From: Planctomycetota bacterium
GTDB lineage: Bacteria; Planctomycetota; J058; J103
Direction of reading: 5' to 3'
Assembly: GCA_026004615.1 (NCBI GenBank)
Contig: BPJM01000003.1
Span: 186,001-250,000 of the forward strand
Length of the DNA: 64,000 bases
The notes beneath the pieces are model-generated. The model saw only the letters and a program-made list of their open reading frames with translations, was not told where the DNA came from and did not search any database. Below, piece after piece: positions 1 through 10,994 of this stretch (position 1 is its first letter; every line of letters starts with the position of its first letter). The position numbers and the translations under genes are program-made.

Positions 1-1017
1 TACGACGCCCAGCTGGTGCTGCGGCCCGAGGCGCAGCGGCTGGAGGATGCTGCGCGCGAACAGATCGGGCAGCGGCTGCTCGTGCTGGCGGAACGGGCGG
101 CGGCCGAGGGGCTGCTCGAGCTCGCCGGGCTGCGCGCGCGCCAGGCGACGGAGCTCTGGCCGCGCCTGGAGCAGCCGGCGCGCGAACTGCTGCAGCGGCT
201 GGCGGCACAGCGCCAGACGCCCCGCGTGGTGGTGTTGCCGTTTCAGGACTACACCGGCCTGCCCGAGGCGGTGGCCGGCTGGGAGCAGCTGCTGCTCGCG
301 GCGCTGGCGGTGCACGGGGTCGAACAGGTGCTCGGGCTCGAGGAGTACCGGCGGCTGTTGCGCGAGCCGCGCCCGGCGCCGCGGCTGCGGCTGTTGCAGG
401 GCGAGCTGGTGCGGCTGGAGCAGCGGCGCGCCGCCGGTCCCGCCGCGGCCTGGACGCTGGCCGCCGAGCGGCTGCGCGCGCTCGAGGCCGAGCGCGCCGC
501 CGAGCGAGCACGCGCGCCCGAGGCGGTGGCCGCGCGCCTGGTGCTGGCGGCCGAGGAGGCGACGGCGGCGGAGCTGGCGCGCGTGGAGCGACGGCGCTCC
601 GAGATGGGACTGGAGCCGGCGCGCACCGAGCTCGCGCTCCAGCCGCTCGTGCTCTGGCTGCTGGAGGTGCGCTGGAGCCTGCACGACCCCGGGGCGGGCC
701 GTCACGAGCGGAGCGGGGCGTGGGTGCGCGCCGAGGCGGTCGCCGCTGCGCAGGCGGCCTCGGGGCGGGCGCAGCTGCTGCAGGCGGCCGCCGACGCCGT
801 CGCCGCTGCGGTGGCCGGCGGCACAGGCCAGCGCAGCGAGCGGCCGCACCCGGACCGGATCCGCGATCCGCGCGCGCGGCTGGACGCCCAGATCGGATTT
901 TTGGAGGCCGAGGGGGGCGCGGCACGCGACCCGAGCATGGCGCAGGCGGTGCTCGAGGCGACGGGCTACAGCTATGCCGAGGGGCGCACGTTGCTCGACC
1001 GCCTGACCCTGGAGTAG
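1..1017 (+). CDS. Unrecognised protein, C-terminal 338 residues (5' end outside window)
   Basis: The frame is open from the first base of the window and ends at TAG 1015-1017, so the true start lies upstream; the GTG at 16 is only the first internal start-like codon. The visible part is very rich in Ala, Arg, Glu and Leu and should be largely helical, with long heptad-like stretches at about residues 130-210. A short hydrophobic strand, VVVLPFQDYTG, near residue 76 resembles the first strand of CsgG/TolB-N-like envelope domains, but that is too little to assign a family. The downstream gene has its own promoter, so no functional link to hppA is implied. The reading frame is supported by length and codon pattern only; function is unknown. 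Confidence 0.6.
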   Translation, partial: YDAQLVLRPEAQRLEDAAREQIGQRLLVLAERAAAEGLLELAGLRARQATELWPRLEQPARELLQRLAAQRQTPRVVVLPFQDYTGLPEAVAGWEQLLLAALAVHGVEQVLGLEEYRRLLREPRPAPRLRLLQGELVRLEQRRAAGPAAAWTLAAERLRALEAERAAERARAPEAVAARLVLAAEEATAAELARVERRRSEMGLEPARTELALQPLVLWLLEVRWSLHDPGAGRHERSGAWVRAEAVAAAQAASGRAQLLQAAADAVAAAVAGGTGQRSERPHPDRIRDPRARLDAQIGFLEAEGGAARDPSMAQAVLEATGYSYAEGRTLLDRLTLE

Positions 1018-1147
1018 GCGTGCCGCGAGGAGCGATCCTGCCGGAGCACGCCCCCCTCTGCGCCGCGGGCGCCGGGTCTGGGCGCCGTGGGTGCTCGCGC
1101 CCGCCATGGCCGGTTCCGAAGGCGGCCGCAGAGCGAGGAGCACCCGG

Positions 1148-1176
1148 TTGACGAAAGGGCGAGCGATCGGTACACT
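1148..1176 (+). promoter_or_regulatory. Sigma-70 promoter of hppA
   Basis: TTGACG at 1148-1153 and TACACT at 1171-1176 are separated by 17 bases. Transcription would begin near 1183, about 65 bases before the GTG at 1249. The promoter lies downstream of earlier in-frame start-like codons such as GTG 1087, which argues for the later start. Confidence 0.65.
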
Positions 1177-1248
1177 CCCGGGCTTTCTCCGGCGGGCTTG
1201 CTCGCACGGCGTGAACTTCAACCCGGACGCAGAGCGGAGCGAACAGAC

Positions 1249-3543
<2,295 letters not shown>

Positions 3544-3572
3544 GCCGCACTGCGGGTAGACGGGGCTACGGC

Positions 3573-3992
3573 GTGGGCCCGGCGGCAGGCGGCGACGAGG
3601 AGACCTACGAGATCGCGCGGCTGTGCGCGCGCATCGCCGACCGGCACAAGGCGCGCGAGATCGTCATCCTCGATGTGGAACGGCTGCTGGTGATCACCGG
3701 CTGTTTCGTGATCGCCACCGGGGACAGCCGCAAGCAGCTGCAGGCGATCGCGGACGCGGTGCACGAGGCGCTGCGCGCCCGGGGGCTGCGCCGTTACGGG
3801 CTGGAGGGCTACGAGGAGGGGCGCTGGATCCTGGCGGACTACGGCGATGTGATCCTGCAGCTGCTCGACGCCGAAGCGCGCCAGCGCTATAACCTCGAGC
3901 TGATCTGGGGGGACGCCCCGCGCGTCGGCTGGGAGCCGGAGCAGGACTCCCCCCCGGCGCCCGGGGCCGCCAGGCCGCCAGCTCAGTCGTAG
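3573..3992 (+). CDS. rsfS: Ribosome silencing factor RsfS (Iojap/DUF143 family)
   Basis: Binds uL14 on the large ribosomal subunit and blocks subunit joining, saving energy when nutrients are scarce. The 139 residues contain the family pattern: an N-terminal helix with [10 protein letters not shown], the core strand [13 protein letters not shown] followed by [12 protein letters not shown], and the closing W[12 protein letters not shown]...[12 protein letters not shown] segment. The GTG at 3573 sits 29 bases after hppA and gives a normal length. The canonical VHVF before the terminal helix is replaced by LQLL. The last 10 bases overlap the 3' end of the convergent PQQ-repeat gene. The family assignment is secure from the motif order; co-transcription with hppA is inferred from spacing. 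Confidence 0.92.
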   Translation: MGPAAGGDEETYEIARLCARIADRHKAREIVILDVERLLVITGCFVIATGDSRKQLQAIADAVHEALRARGLRRYGLEGYEEGRWILADYGDVILQLLDAEARQRYNLELIWGDAPRVGWEPEQDSPPAPGAARPPAQS

Positions 3993-6316
3993 CGGGCACC
4001 CGCCACCCGCGCCCGGACCGTGCCGTCGGTGGCGCGTTCCAGCACCAGATAGGGGCGCGCAGGCGGGCTCAGCGGACGCGCCCAGGCCGACCAGCCGCCG
4101 CCCGGCGCCGGGACGACCTCGATGCGGTAGCCGCCGATCTCGCCCGGCGGCTCCGCCCCCCCGAGCTCGCGCAGCGCCGCGAGTGCTGCCGCCGGCTGCA
4201 AGCCCTCGCTGCCCGCGCCGTACAGGAGCGCCAGTCCCTGCAGCCCCTCGCTGCCCCAGCCCGAGCCCACCAGCCCCGCCGGCCACACGAAGGCCTGCTC
4301 GCCGGCGACCGCCGCCCCACCCCCTGGCAGCGCCACCACGTCGAAGCTGCCCATGGCGGGCAGCGCGCGCGCCCCCAGCGGCTGCAGCTCCGCGCCGCGC
4401 GCGCCGCCGCGGGCGCGCACCGCCAGGCAGAAGGCATCGACCCTGCTCCCGGCGTCACCCCCCGCCGCGGGCGCGCGCACCAGCGGCAGCTCGGTCCCCA
4501 GCGGCACCAGCGCCACCTCGCCGATCGACGCTCCCACCCCGCGCACCCGGGCATGCGCCGGCAACCAGAGCGGTAGCCCCGCCCGCTTGCCGGTCCGCCG
4601 CTCGACCAGGAACAGGCTCCGGTCGTCCGCGCACAGTGCCCACGGGCCGAGCAGCGCCACCGCGCGGCAGAACCGCTCCGAGGCGACCTGCCAGAGCAGT
4701 GCCCCGTCCGCGGCGCGGCGCATGCGCACCGTGCCGTCGGTGCGCGTGCTGAGCAGCACCGCCTCCGGCTGGTCCGCCGCCACCAGCGGCGGCCAGGGAG
4801 GGCTCGGTTCGCGCGGCTCCTCCAGGTCGATCGGCACCCCTGCGCCGGCCGCGGCTCCCGCTGGCGCTGCGTGCCAGAGCAGCCACCGCACCTCGCCGCT
4901 CAGCGCATCGAGCGCGCCCGCCACCCCCAGCGCCGTCGTCAGCACCACCGTTGCACCGGTCCGCGCCAGAGCTGCCTGCAGCGGCGCGCCGTCGTCGAAC
5001 GAGCGGGTGTAGCGGCGCGCGCACACAAACGTCCGCCATGCCAGCGAGAGCGGTGCCCGGCGGAACGCCGCCAGGTGCAGCTCGGGCTCGCTGGTGCGCC
5101 GCACCGCGGCGGCGAACAGCGCTCCGGGCGCGAGCAGCGGTGGGCTCGGCCACTCGACCCCGCGCAACCATGCCGCCGCCTCGGCGCCGAACGCCTCCGG
5201 CTCCGCGGTCGTGCCCACCAGAGCCCCTTGCCGCCCCAGGTCGAAGACGAAGAGGTCGTAGGCGGTGGCGAGCGGATCACCCGGCGGCGGGCCAAAGCCC
5301 GCCCCGCTCACCAGCCGCGGGTGTTCGAGTGCCACCGCGAGCACGCGTCCGTCCGCGCAGCCGCCCAGCCGCAGCGGTCCGGGGCTGGGCTCGGGCGGCG
5401 GGCTGGCGCCCGCTGGGAGCACCCGGATACCGCGCCCTGCTGCCGCGCCCGCCAGCGTCAGCACCACGCGCCCGGGACGTGGCACCGCCAGGCCGTCGGG
5501 CAGCGGGATCGGCTGGAGCGTGAGCGCGGCTGCCGCCCCCGCCGCCTCGCCCTCGCTGAGCGCGAGCGCCGGGGGGCGGACCGCCGGCAGGGGGGGCGAA
5601 CAGCGCGAGGGGCGGCCCAGCCAGGCGAGGCGGCGCGCCAGCGGCTGCTGCTCGTGCGCCGGCACCGCCAGCGCCGCCAGCTCGTAGCAGGAGGCGGCGC
5701 TGGCCCACTCCCCGCGCTCCAGCAGCCAGTCGCCGAGCAGCACCGCCGCGGCATGGCCGCTGGGGGTGAGGGTGAACCGGCGCGCCAGCTCTGCCAGGGC
5801 GAGCTGTTGCGCCGCTGGCGGCTCGGCGCGGGCGCGCGCCAGCGCGGCGTGCGCCTCGGGTTCGTAGCGCTGGCGGTAGGCCTGCAGCCCCGCCGGCGGC
5901 AGCGCCGCCAGCCGCCGCCGGAGCGCGCGCGCCAGCCCCTCGTAGAGCACCCCGGGGCGGGGCACGCCGTCCAGCGCTGCGAGTGCGCCGCCGGCTCCAC
6001 CGGGCGCACGCGGCACCACCCGCTCGCGCTCGGCGCCGAGCGCGAGCTCCAACAGCCGCTGGTAGCGCTCGGCAGCGCGCTGCCAGCGGCACGCGCGCGC
6101 GTCCTCGTCCGCCGCCAGCAGTTCGGCCGCCAGATCGCCGTCCAGCACGTCGAGGTAGATCTCGGGAGGGCCTGCGCGTGCCCGCGGCGCCGCGGCCGCG
6201 GGCGGCAGCGCGAGCACCGCCAGCAGGGCGAGCCAGCCGAGCCGCGCCGCCGCCCGGGCGCGCGGGCAGATCCCCCTCGGCGCGCCGCCGCCTGCCGGCT
6301 CGTCGTGCTCGCCCAC
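3983..6316 (-). CDS. Exported PQQ-type beta-propeller repeat protein with helical N-terminal half
   Basis: A 777-residue protein if it starts at GTG 6316, which is preceded by an AGGA stretch about seven bases upstream; ATG codons at 6394 and 6448 in the same frame are alternatives. A signal peptide is visible (Arg-rich stretch, then [18 protein letters not shown]). Residues about 45-230 form helical repeat-like segments, including a piece reading [20 protein letters not shown]. The remainder is beta-propeller-like, with PQQ-repeat signatures such as [10 protein letters not shown] and [10 protein letters not shown]. Such proteins act in the periplasm or outer membrane as scaffolds (BamB-like) or as inactive relatives of quinoprotein dehydrogenases; no cofactor ligands can be assigned. 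Its final 10 bases overlap the end of rsfS on the other strand. Precise function unknown. Confidence 0.8.
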   Translation of the reverse strand: MGEHDEPAGGGAPRGICPRARAAARLGWLALLAVLALPPAAAAPRARAGPPEIYLDVLDGDLAAELLAADEDARACRWQRAAERYQRLLELALGAERERVVPRAPGGAGGALAALDGVPRPGVLYEGLARALRRRLAALPPAGLQAYRQRYEPEAHAALARARAEPPAAQQLALAELARRFTLTPSGHAAAVLLGDWLLERGEWASAASCYELAALAVPAHEQQPLARRLAWLGRPSRCSPPLPAVRPPALALSEGEAAGAAAALTLQPIPLPDGLAVPRPGRVVLTLAGAAAGRGIRVLPAGASPPPEPSPGPLRLGGCADGRVLAVALEHPRLVSGAGFGPPPGDPLATAYDLFVFDLGRQGALVGTTAEPEAFGAEAAAWLRGVEWPSPPLLAPGALFAAAVRRTSEPELHLAAFRRAPLSLAWRTFVCARRYTRSFDDGAPLQAALARTGATVVLTTALGVAGALDALSGEVRWLLWHAAPAGAAAGAGVPIDLEEPREPSPPWPPLVAADQPEAVLLSTRTDGTVRMRRAADGALLWQVASERFCRAVALLGPWALCADDRSLFLVERRTGKRAGLPLWLPAHARVRGVGASIGEVALVPLGTELPLVRAPAAGGDAGSRVDAFCLAVRARGGARGAELQPLGARALPAMGSFDVVALPGGGAAVAGEQAFVWPAGLVGSGWGSEGLQGLALLYGAGSEGLQPAAALAALRELGGAEPPGEIGGYRIEVVPAPGGGWSAWARPLSPPARPYLVLERATDGTVRARVAGARYD

Positions 6317-6748
6317 CGCCAGTCCTGCACCCGCGCGCAACCGCCGGCAAGGCGCGGGCAACGCCGCCGGGGGCAGCCTCGCGCGCGCTGCCATCCGGGC
6401 CCACCGCGGGCCCGGGCGGCGGCACCCCCGGGATGCGCGCCCCTTCATGGTAGCGCAGGCCCGCGGTGGCGCAACGCGCCGGGCGGTGGCCCTCGCGGCC
6501 CCACACCGGGCGGTTCGTCCATGGCGTGACGCCAGGCTGCGTGCCTGGGGAGGGAGGGGCGCGGCGCGGGCGGTCGATCCGAAACGCCGGGCCTCGGTCT
6601 TCCATGTCACCGCGGGGGCGGAGGGGACGCGCTGCAGGCCGGTCGCGGGCCTCGGCCAGCAGGGGCGCCGCAGCTCCCGGCTGCGCGCGGCGTGCAGCCG
6701 CTCGATCTCCGCGGCCTGCGATCGGGGGGGAGAGCGCGGCCGGCCGCC

Positions 6749-9022
6749 TCACAGCGGGCGCAGCTCGACCGCGACCCCGTACTCGGGTTCGTGCGAGGCA
6801 GGATCGTAGGCGCGGGGCAGCAACACGTTGGCCTCCGGCCAGAACGCCTGCAGGTGACCCGGCCGGCACGGACCGACCAGCAGCGTGGCGCGCAGCGCTC
6901 CGAGCTCGCTCCGCACCTCGACCGGCGCTCCCTCCTCGAGCCCCAGCCGCGCCCGGTCCTCTTCCGCGACGATCACCGTGGTGCGGCCGGCCCCGGTGAA
7001 CGGGTCGCGCGCGCCGAGCCGCATCGAGTTGAACTGCTTGCCGCGCCGGGTGACCAAGAACAGCTTGCCCGGAGGAGGCTCCAGCTGCGGCAGCCGCAGC
7101 ACCGCGAAGCGCGCCCGGCCCTCCGGCAGGTTCGGGAAGCCGCCTGCACACAGCCGCGGCCCGCCCCACTGCACCGCGTCGCCCTCGCGCCGCAACCGCT
7201 CGATCCCGCGGTACAGCGGCATGAGCCGGCCCATCTCGGCCCGCACCTGGGCGACATCCCGGTAGCTGAACGGGGTCGGGGCCTGCGGTCCCAGCCCGTG
7301 CCGCGTGCGCCACAGCCGCTCGCCGATCCGCGCTGCGATCTGCCACTCGGGCAGCGCCCCGCGCACCCGCGGGCCGCGCACCTCGGGGCTGAACCGGATG
7401 CGCCGCTCGGTGGAGGTCGAGGTGCCGCCGCCGGGTTGCTCGTAGCGGGTCGCCGCCGGCAGCACCAGCACCTCGCCCTCGCAGTCCAGCAGCGTCGAGG
7501 TATTGAGCACGATATCCTGGTGCACCCGTAGCCGCACCGCCTCGTGCGCCGCGCGCGCGTTGGCGGTATCCGGCATCGTCTCCAAGAGGTTGCCCCCGAC
7601 CAGGTAGAGCAGATCCACCTCGCCCTGCGCGGCGCGGTCCACCGCCTCGGGCACCGACCAGCCGGGCCGGGCCGGGATGGGACCGCCCCAGGCCTCGGCG
7701 AACCGCCGCGCATTCCCTTCGGTGATCGGCAGCGCCCCGGGCAGCTTGCTCGCATCGGCGCCGCACTCCGCGGTGCCCTGCACCCCGCTGTGACCGCGGA
7801 TGGGCAACAGCCCCGCTCCGGGCCGGCCGACCATGCCGCGCGCCAGCGCCAGGTTGACCACCGCCCGCACGTTGTCGACCCCGAACCGCCACTGGGTCAG
7901 CCCCATGCTCCAGCACAGCACCGCGCTGCGGGCCTCGGCATACAGCCGGGCGAACCGCCGCATGTCGGCCTCGGCGAGCCCGCTGCTCCGCTCCAGCTCC
8001 GGCCAGGACATGGCGGCGAGCGAGCGCGCCAGCTCCTCGAAGCCGGTGGTGTGGCGGGCGATCCACTCGCGCTCGATCGCCCCCGTCTCGATCAGCGCCT
8101 TGAGCGCCCCGCTGATGAACGCGATGTCGCCGCCCGGCTTGACCGGGAAGTGCTCGTCCATGAGGGGCGTGCCGAACAGCGCCGAGCGCAGCATCGAGGG
8201 CACCCAGTACCGCTCCAGCCCCGGCTCCCGGAACGGGTTGACGACCACGATGCGGGCGCCGCGCCGCCTGGCGAGCGCCATGTACTTGGCGGTCACGGGC
8301 TGGTTGTTGACCAGGTCGGTGCCGAACAGCACCAACAGCTCGGTCTCGATCATGTCGCGCAGCGACACCGTCGGCGCCCCGTAGCCGATCGCCTGCGCGA
8401 GCCCGACCGCGCTGGCGGCATGGCACAGCCGCGCGCACGAGTCGATGTGCGGGGTGCCGGCCAGGCGCGCCAGCTTCTGCACCAGGTAGTAGGCCTCGTT
8501 GGTCAGCCCGCGGCTGGAGACGAAGAACGCCGCGCGGTCGGGCACCGCCTGCTGCAGCGCCGCCGCCACCTTCGCCACCGCCTCCGCCCAGCCCAGCCGG
8601 CGGAAACCCCGCTCGCCGCGCGCGCGCACCAGCGGATACGGCACCCGCCCCAGCCGGTGCAGCTCGGCGTTGCTGAGCCGGCGCAGCGCCCCGATGTCGG
8701 CCAGCAGGTGGGGCCGGATCTCCGGCATGGTGTTGAGCCGCAGCAGCGCCAGCCGGGTGGTGCACAGGTGGATGCCGTCCATGGCGTCGTCGTATAGCCC
8801 GCGCGGCCCCAGCGAGCACCCATCGCACACCCCGTGGCGCAGGATGCGCAGCGCATAGGAGAACCGGTCGCGGTTCTGCCACAGCGCGCGCAGCATCTCG
8901 CGGTAGTGGCGCGGCTTGTTCGGCACGAGCAAGCCGAACGGCACCCAGCGGCGCCAGCCCCGGGCGCTGCCGGCCGCCCGCCCGCCGCCGCCGCTCGCCA
9001 TCGGCAGCACGCGCCCGCTCAT
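6749..9022 (-). CDS. Molybdopterin oxidoreductase, FdhF/YdeP family
   Basis: A 757-residue relative of the formate dehydrogenase alpha subunit, expected to bind a bis-MGD molybdenum or tungsten cofactor. GVCDGCSLG gives Cys66 and Cys69, and the segment HIDSCARLCHAAS places Cys200 where formate dehydrogenase H has selenocysteine. Other family-like stretches are the N-terminal FFVSSRGLTNEAYY and the C-terminal FLVTRRGKQFNSM of the cofactor-binding domain. The iron-sulfur ligand set looks incomplete compared with FdhF, as in YdeP-like proteins, whose physiological substrate is not settled. It starts at ATG 9022, overlapping the fdhD stop as ATGA, so the two are translationally coupled. Formate oxidation is possible but not proven by sequence. 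Confidence 0.88.
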   Translation of the reverse strand: MSGRVLPMASGGGGRAAGSARGWRRWVPFGLLVPNKPRHYREMLRALWQNRDRFSYALRILRHGVCDGCSLGPRGLYDDAMDGIHLCTTRLALLRLNTMPEIRPHLLADIGALRRLSNAELHRLGRVPYPLVRARGERGFRRLGWAEAVAKVAAALQQAVPDRAAFFVSSRGLTNEAYYLVQKLARLAGTPHIDSCARLCHAASAVGLAQAIGYGAPTVSLRDMIETELLVLFGTDLVNNQPVTAKYMALARRRGARIVVVNPFREPGLERYWVPSMLRSALFGTPLMDEHFPVKPGGDIAFISGALKALIETGAIEREWIARHTTGFEELARSLAAMSWPELERSSGLAEADMRRFARLYAEARSAVLCWSMGLTQWRFGVDNVRAVVNLALARGMVGRPGAGLLPIRGHSGVQGTAECGADASKLPGALPITEGNARRFAEAWGGPIPARPGWSVPEAVDRAAQGEVDLLYLVGGNLLETMPDTANARAAHEAVRLRVHQDIVLNTSTLLDCEGEVLVLPAATRYEQPGGGTSTSTERRIRFSPEVRGPRVRGALPEWQIAARIGERLWRTRHGLGPQAPTPFSYRDVAQVRAEMGRLMPLYRGIERLRREGDAVQWGGPRLCAGGFPNLPEGRARFAVLRLPQLEPPPGKLFLVTRRGKQFNSMRLGARDPFTGAGRTTVIVAEEDRARLGLEEGAPVEVRSELGALRATLLVGPCRPGHLQAFWPEANVLLPRAYDPASHEPEYGVAVELRPL

Positions 9023-9861
9023 GCGAGTGCCCCCTCGATCCGCTCCGGGTGGGTATAGACGTTCATGCTCTCGCCCCGCAGGAAACCGATCAGCGTCAGT
9101 CCGGCGCGCTCGGCGAGCTCGATCGCCAGGCTGCTCGGGGCACTGACCGCCGCCAGCACCGCCGCCCCCAGCGCCACCGCCTTGGCGGCCAGCTCGTAGC
9201 TCGCCCGCCCCGACACCAGCACGAGCTGGCCCGCCGCCGGCAGCGCCCCCGCGAGCAGCCGCGCCCCCAGCACCTTGTCGAGCGCGTTGTGCCGCCCCAC
9301 GTCCTCGCGCGCACAGAGCAGCGCTCCGTCGCGGTCGAACAGCGCCGCCGCATGCAGCCCGCCGCTGCGGGCGAACCCGCGCTGCGCGGCCGCGAGCCGC
9401 TCGGGCAGCTGGTAGAGCACCGAGCGCCGCAGCGCTGGCGCGGCCACCGCCGGCACCCGCCCGAACCGCTCCAGCACCTCGCCGAGCGCGGTCTGCGCGC
9501 ACACCCCGCAGGCGCTGGTGGTCAGGAGCAGGCGGCGCGAGGCGGGGGTGCGGGCGCGGGCGGCGGGCGCGAGCGTGAGCGCGACCGCGAGTTCGCTCTC
9601 GGCGATCGCCGCTACGTCCCCGGGGGCGCGCACCACCCCCTCGGCGGCGAGCAGCCCCACCGCCAGCTCGCGGTCGTGCCCCGGGGTGCGCATCAGCACC
9701 GCCAGCACCTGGCCGTCCACGCGCAGCTCCAGCGGCTGTTCGAGCGCGACCGCATCCCGGCCCGGCTGCGGCGGCGCCTCGCCCTCCAGCCGCCGCACCG
9801 GCCAGTCGCGCACCAGGTGCGCGATCGCCGGCCCCTGCTGCTCCTGCTCGCGCGCCGCCAC
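9019..9861 (-). CDS. fdhD: Formate dehydrogenase accessory sulfurtransferase FdhD
   Basis: FdhD moves sulfur from a cysteine desulfurase to the molybdenum cofactor of formate dehydrogenase-type enzymes. In this 280-residue protein the sulfur-carrying CxxC lies in TSACGVCA (Cys118, Cys121), and the family motif EDVGRHNALDK is at 186-196, followed by VLVSGRASYEL. It overlaps the downstream oxidoreductase by four bases, a strong functional link: FdhD would activate that enzyme. The start is GTG 9861. A promoter -10 box ends only seven bases before it, so the mRNA may have no leader; an internal GTG at 9810 is a weaker alternative. Confidence 0.93.
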   Translation of the reverse strand: MAAREQEQQGPAIAHLVRDWPVRRLEGEAPPQPGRDAVALEQPLELRVDGQVLAVLMRTPGHDRELAVGLLAAEGVVRAPGDVAAIAESELAVALTLAPAARARTPASRRLLLTTSACGVCAQTALGEVLERFGRVPAVAAPALRRSVLYQLPERLAAAQRGFARSGGLHAAALFDRDGALLCAREDVGRHNALDKVLGARLLAGALPAAGQLVLVSGRASYELAAKAVALGAAVLAAVSAPSSLAIELAERAGLTLIGFLRGESMNVYTHPERIEGALA

Positions 9862-9868
9862 GGCACGC

Positions 9869-9898
9869 AGTATAGGACGGGCGGCGCCGCGCTGGCAA
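9869..9898 (-). promoter_or_regulatory. Sigma-70 promoter of the fdhD operon
   Basis: On the minus strand TTGCCA (9898-9893) and TATACT (9874-9869) are separated by 18 bases. Only seven bases lie between the -10 box and GTG 9861, implying a leaderless or nearly leaderless message. Confidence 0.65.
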
Positions 9899-10097
9899 AG
9901 CGCTCGCGCGGCCGCGCCGCCGCGCGCGCGCCGGCCCTCGCCCCGCCTTCACCCCGCCGGACAGCGGGAGCGACCAGGGGTGCGCCCCTGGCCGGACGCG
10001 CGCGTGCCCCGCCGCCCGCTCCTGCCGGCGGCCGCCGCCGCGCGGCCGCACCGAAGGGCCGTGGCACCCCCGGGTCCGGGCTGCGGAGGCGGTGGCT

Positions 10098-10685
10098 TCA
10101 CGGTCCGGGCCGCTCGAGATCGGCGATCCAGCGCTGCAGCTGCGCGAAGCGCTCCGGCTCCTCGAGCACCCGAGCGATCTCGCGCGCCAGCGAGCGGACG
10201 CGCGCCAGGTCCATGCGGTGACCGTGCAGCGCCAGAAGCCGTTCGATGTCCTGCTGGTCCTGGGGCCTGAAGGCCGTGAACTTGTAGACCACGAGATCCT
10301 CGGGGCTCGCGACCGGCAGCTCGATCCCTCCGGCAGACATCCGCTGCGCCCGCTCCAGCGCCTGGAGCTCGAAGGGAAGCCACCCCAGGCTCACGTCCAC
10401 CTCGACGCCCGTCGGCTCGTGCTCCAGGAGCAGCACCTGGTTGGCCTGCGCGAACGACTGCGCGTCCGAGATCCGCGGCACGATCCCATGCCGGGCGAAG
10501 GTGGCGAACAGCTCGGAGAGCGGGACCTCGCCTGCTGCGACCGTGACGTCGATGTCGCGGGTCAGGCGGGCAATCCCGTGCAGGACGACCGCCAGGCCGC
10601 CGATCAGCATGGAGCGCGCCGGCAGCGCGGACAACGCGGCCGCGACCGCCGCGAGCGCCCGGCGCAGCCTATCCGGGGGGCTCAC
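10098..10685 (-). CDS. Nucleotidyltransferase-fold protein (AbiEii-like), possible toxin of a small pair
   Basis: A 195-residue protein from GTG 10685; the frame is open to ATG 10766, inside the upstream gene. The nucleotidyltransferase core is visible: MLIGGLAVVLHG, then RLTRDIDVTV supplying the two metal-binding aspartates, then EVDVSLGW as the likely third acidic strand. The late segment SPEDLVVYKF is typical of the family. Relatives include AbiEii/MenT-type toxins that modify tRNA ends, as well as many uncharacterised proteins. The upstream 85-residue gene overlaps it by 17 bases in the same direction, giving a two-gene unit like a toxin-antitoxin pair. Family is clear; the toxin role is inference. 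Confidence 0.8.
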   Translation of the reverse strand: MSPPDRLRRALAAVAAALSALPARSMLIGGLAVVLHGIARLTRDIDVTVAAGEVPLSELFATFARHGIVPRISDAQSFAQANQVLLLEHEPTGVEVDVSLGWLPFELQALERAQRMSAGGIELPVASPEDLVVYKFTAFRPQDQQDIERLLALHGHRMDLARVRSLAREIARVLEEPERFAQLQRWIADLERPGP

Positions 10686-10926
10686 CGAACCGTCCGGTTC
10701 GCCAGGCCTGGCGCAGCCGCGCCCAGGCCGCGCGGGCGCGCTCTTCGCCCCGGAGGCGAACCGCATCCTTGGGTGCGGAGAACAGCTCGGGCCGGATCCG
10801 CCAGAGCGCCAGCGCCTCGGCGAGCGATGCCTGCGGCGCCAGCCGGCGGCGAGCCCGCTCGCGCCTGCTGCGGGCAGCGGCGGCTTCGTACCCGGCGATC
10901 ATCCTGCGCACCTGCGCCGGATCCAA
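10669..10926 (-). CDS. Small helical partner of the nucleotidyltransferase (antitoxin-like)
   Basis: An 85-residue, strongly Arg/Ala-rich protein predicted to be helical (AQVRRMIAGYEAAAARSRRERARRR near the N-terminus, shown here only to mark composition at residues 4-28). TTG 10926 is chosen because a GAGGG stretch lies about six bases upstream and no ATG precedes the conserved-looking N-terminus; a TATACT-like -10 lies at 10966-10961. The stop overlaps the nucleotidyltransferase start by 17 bases. I do not recognise a DNA-binding fold. Its position first in a two-gene unit before an AbiEii-like protein suggests an antitoxin or substrate-adaptor role, which is inference. Confidence 0.6.
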   Translation of the reverse strand: MDPAQVRRMIAGYEAAAARSRRERARRRLAPQASLAEALALWRIRPELFSAPKDAVRLRGEERARAAWARLRQAWRTGRFGEPPG

Positions 10927-10994
10927 TGCCTGCCCTCTCGGTGACGCCTGCTCCGCATGCAGTATACCGCGCCGCCTCTGCCGGCGCCGGCCGC

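Noticed and set aside
1087-1248. Extended N-terminus for the pyrophosphatase
   Set aside because: The promoter at 1148-1176 lies inside this stretch, and the residues are Arg-rich and not like the family.
5277-8882. A 1201-codon minus-strand frame running through the Moco enzyme and the PQQ protein
   Set aside because: Out of frame with both real genes on the same strand; composition is Arg/Ala/Gly low complexity with no motif.
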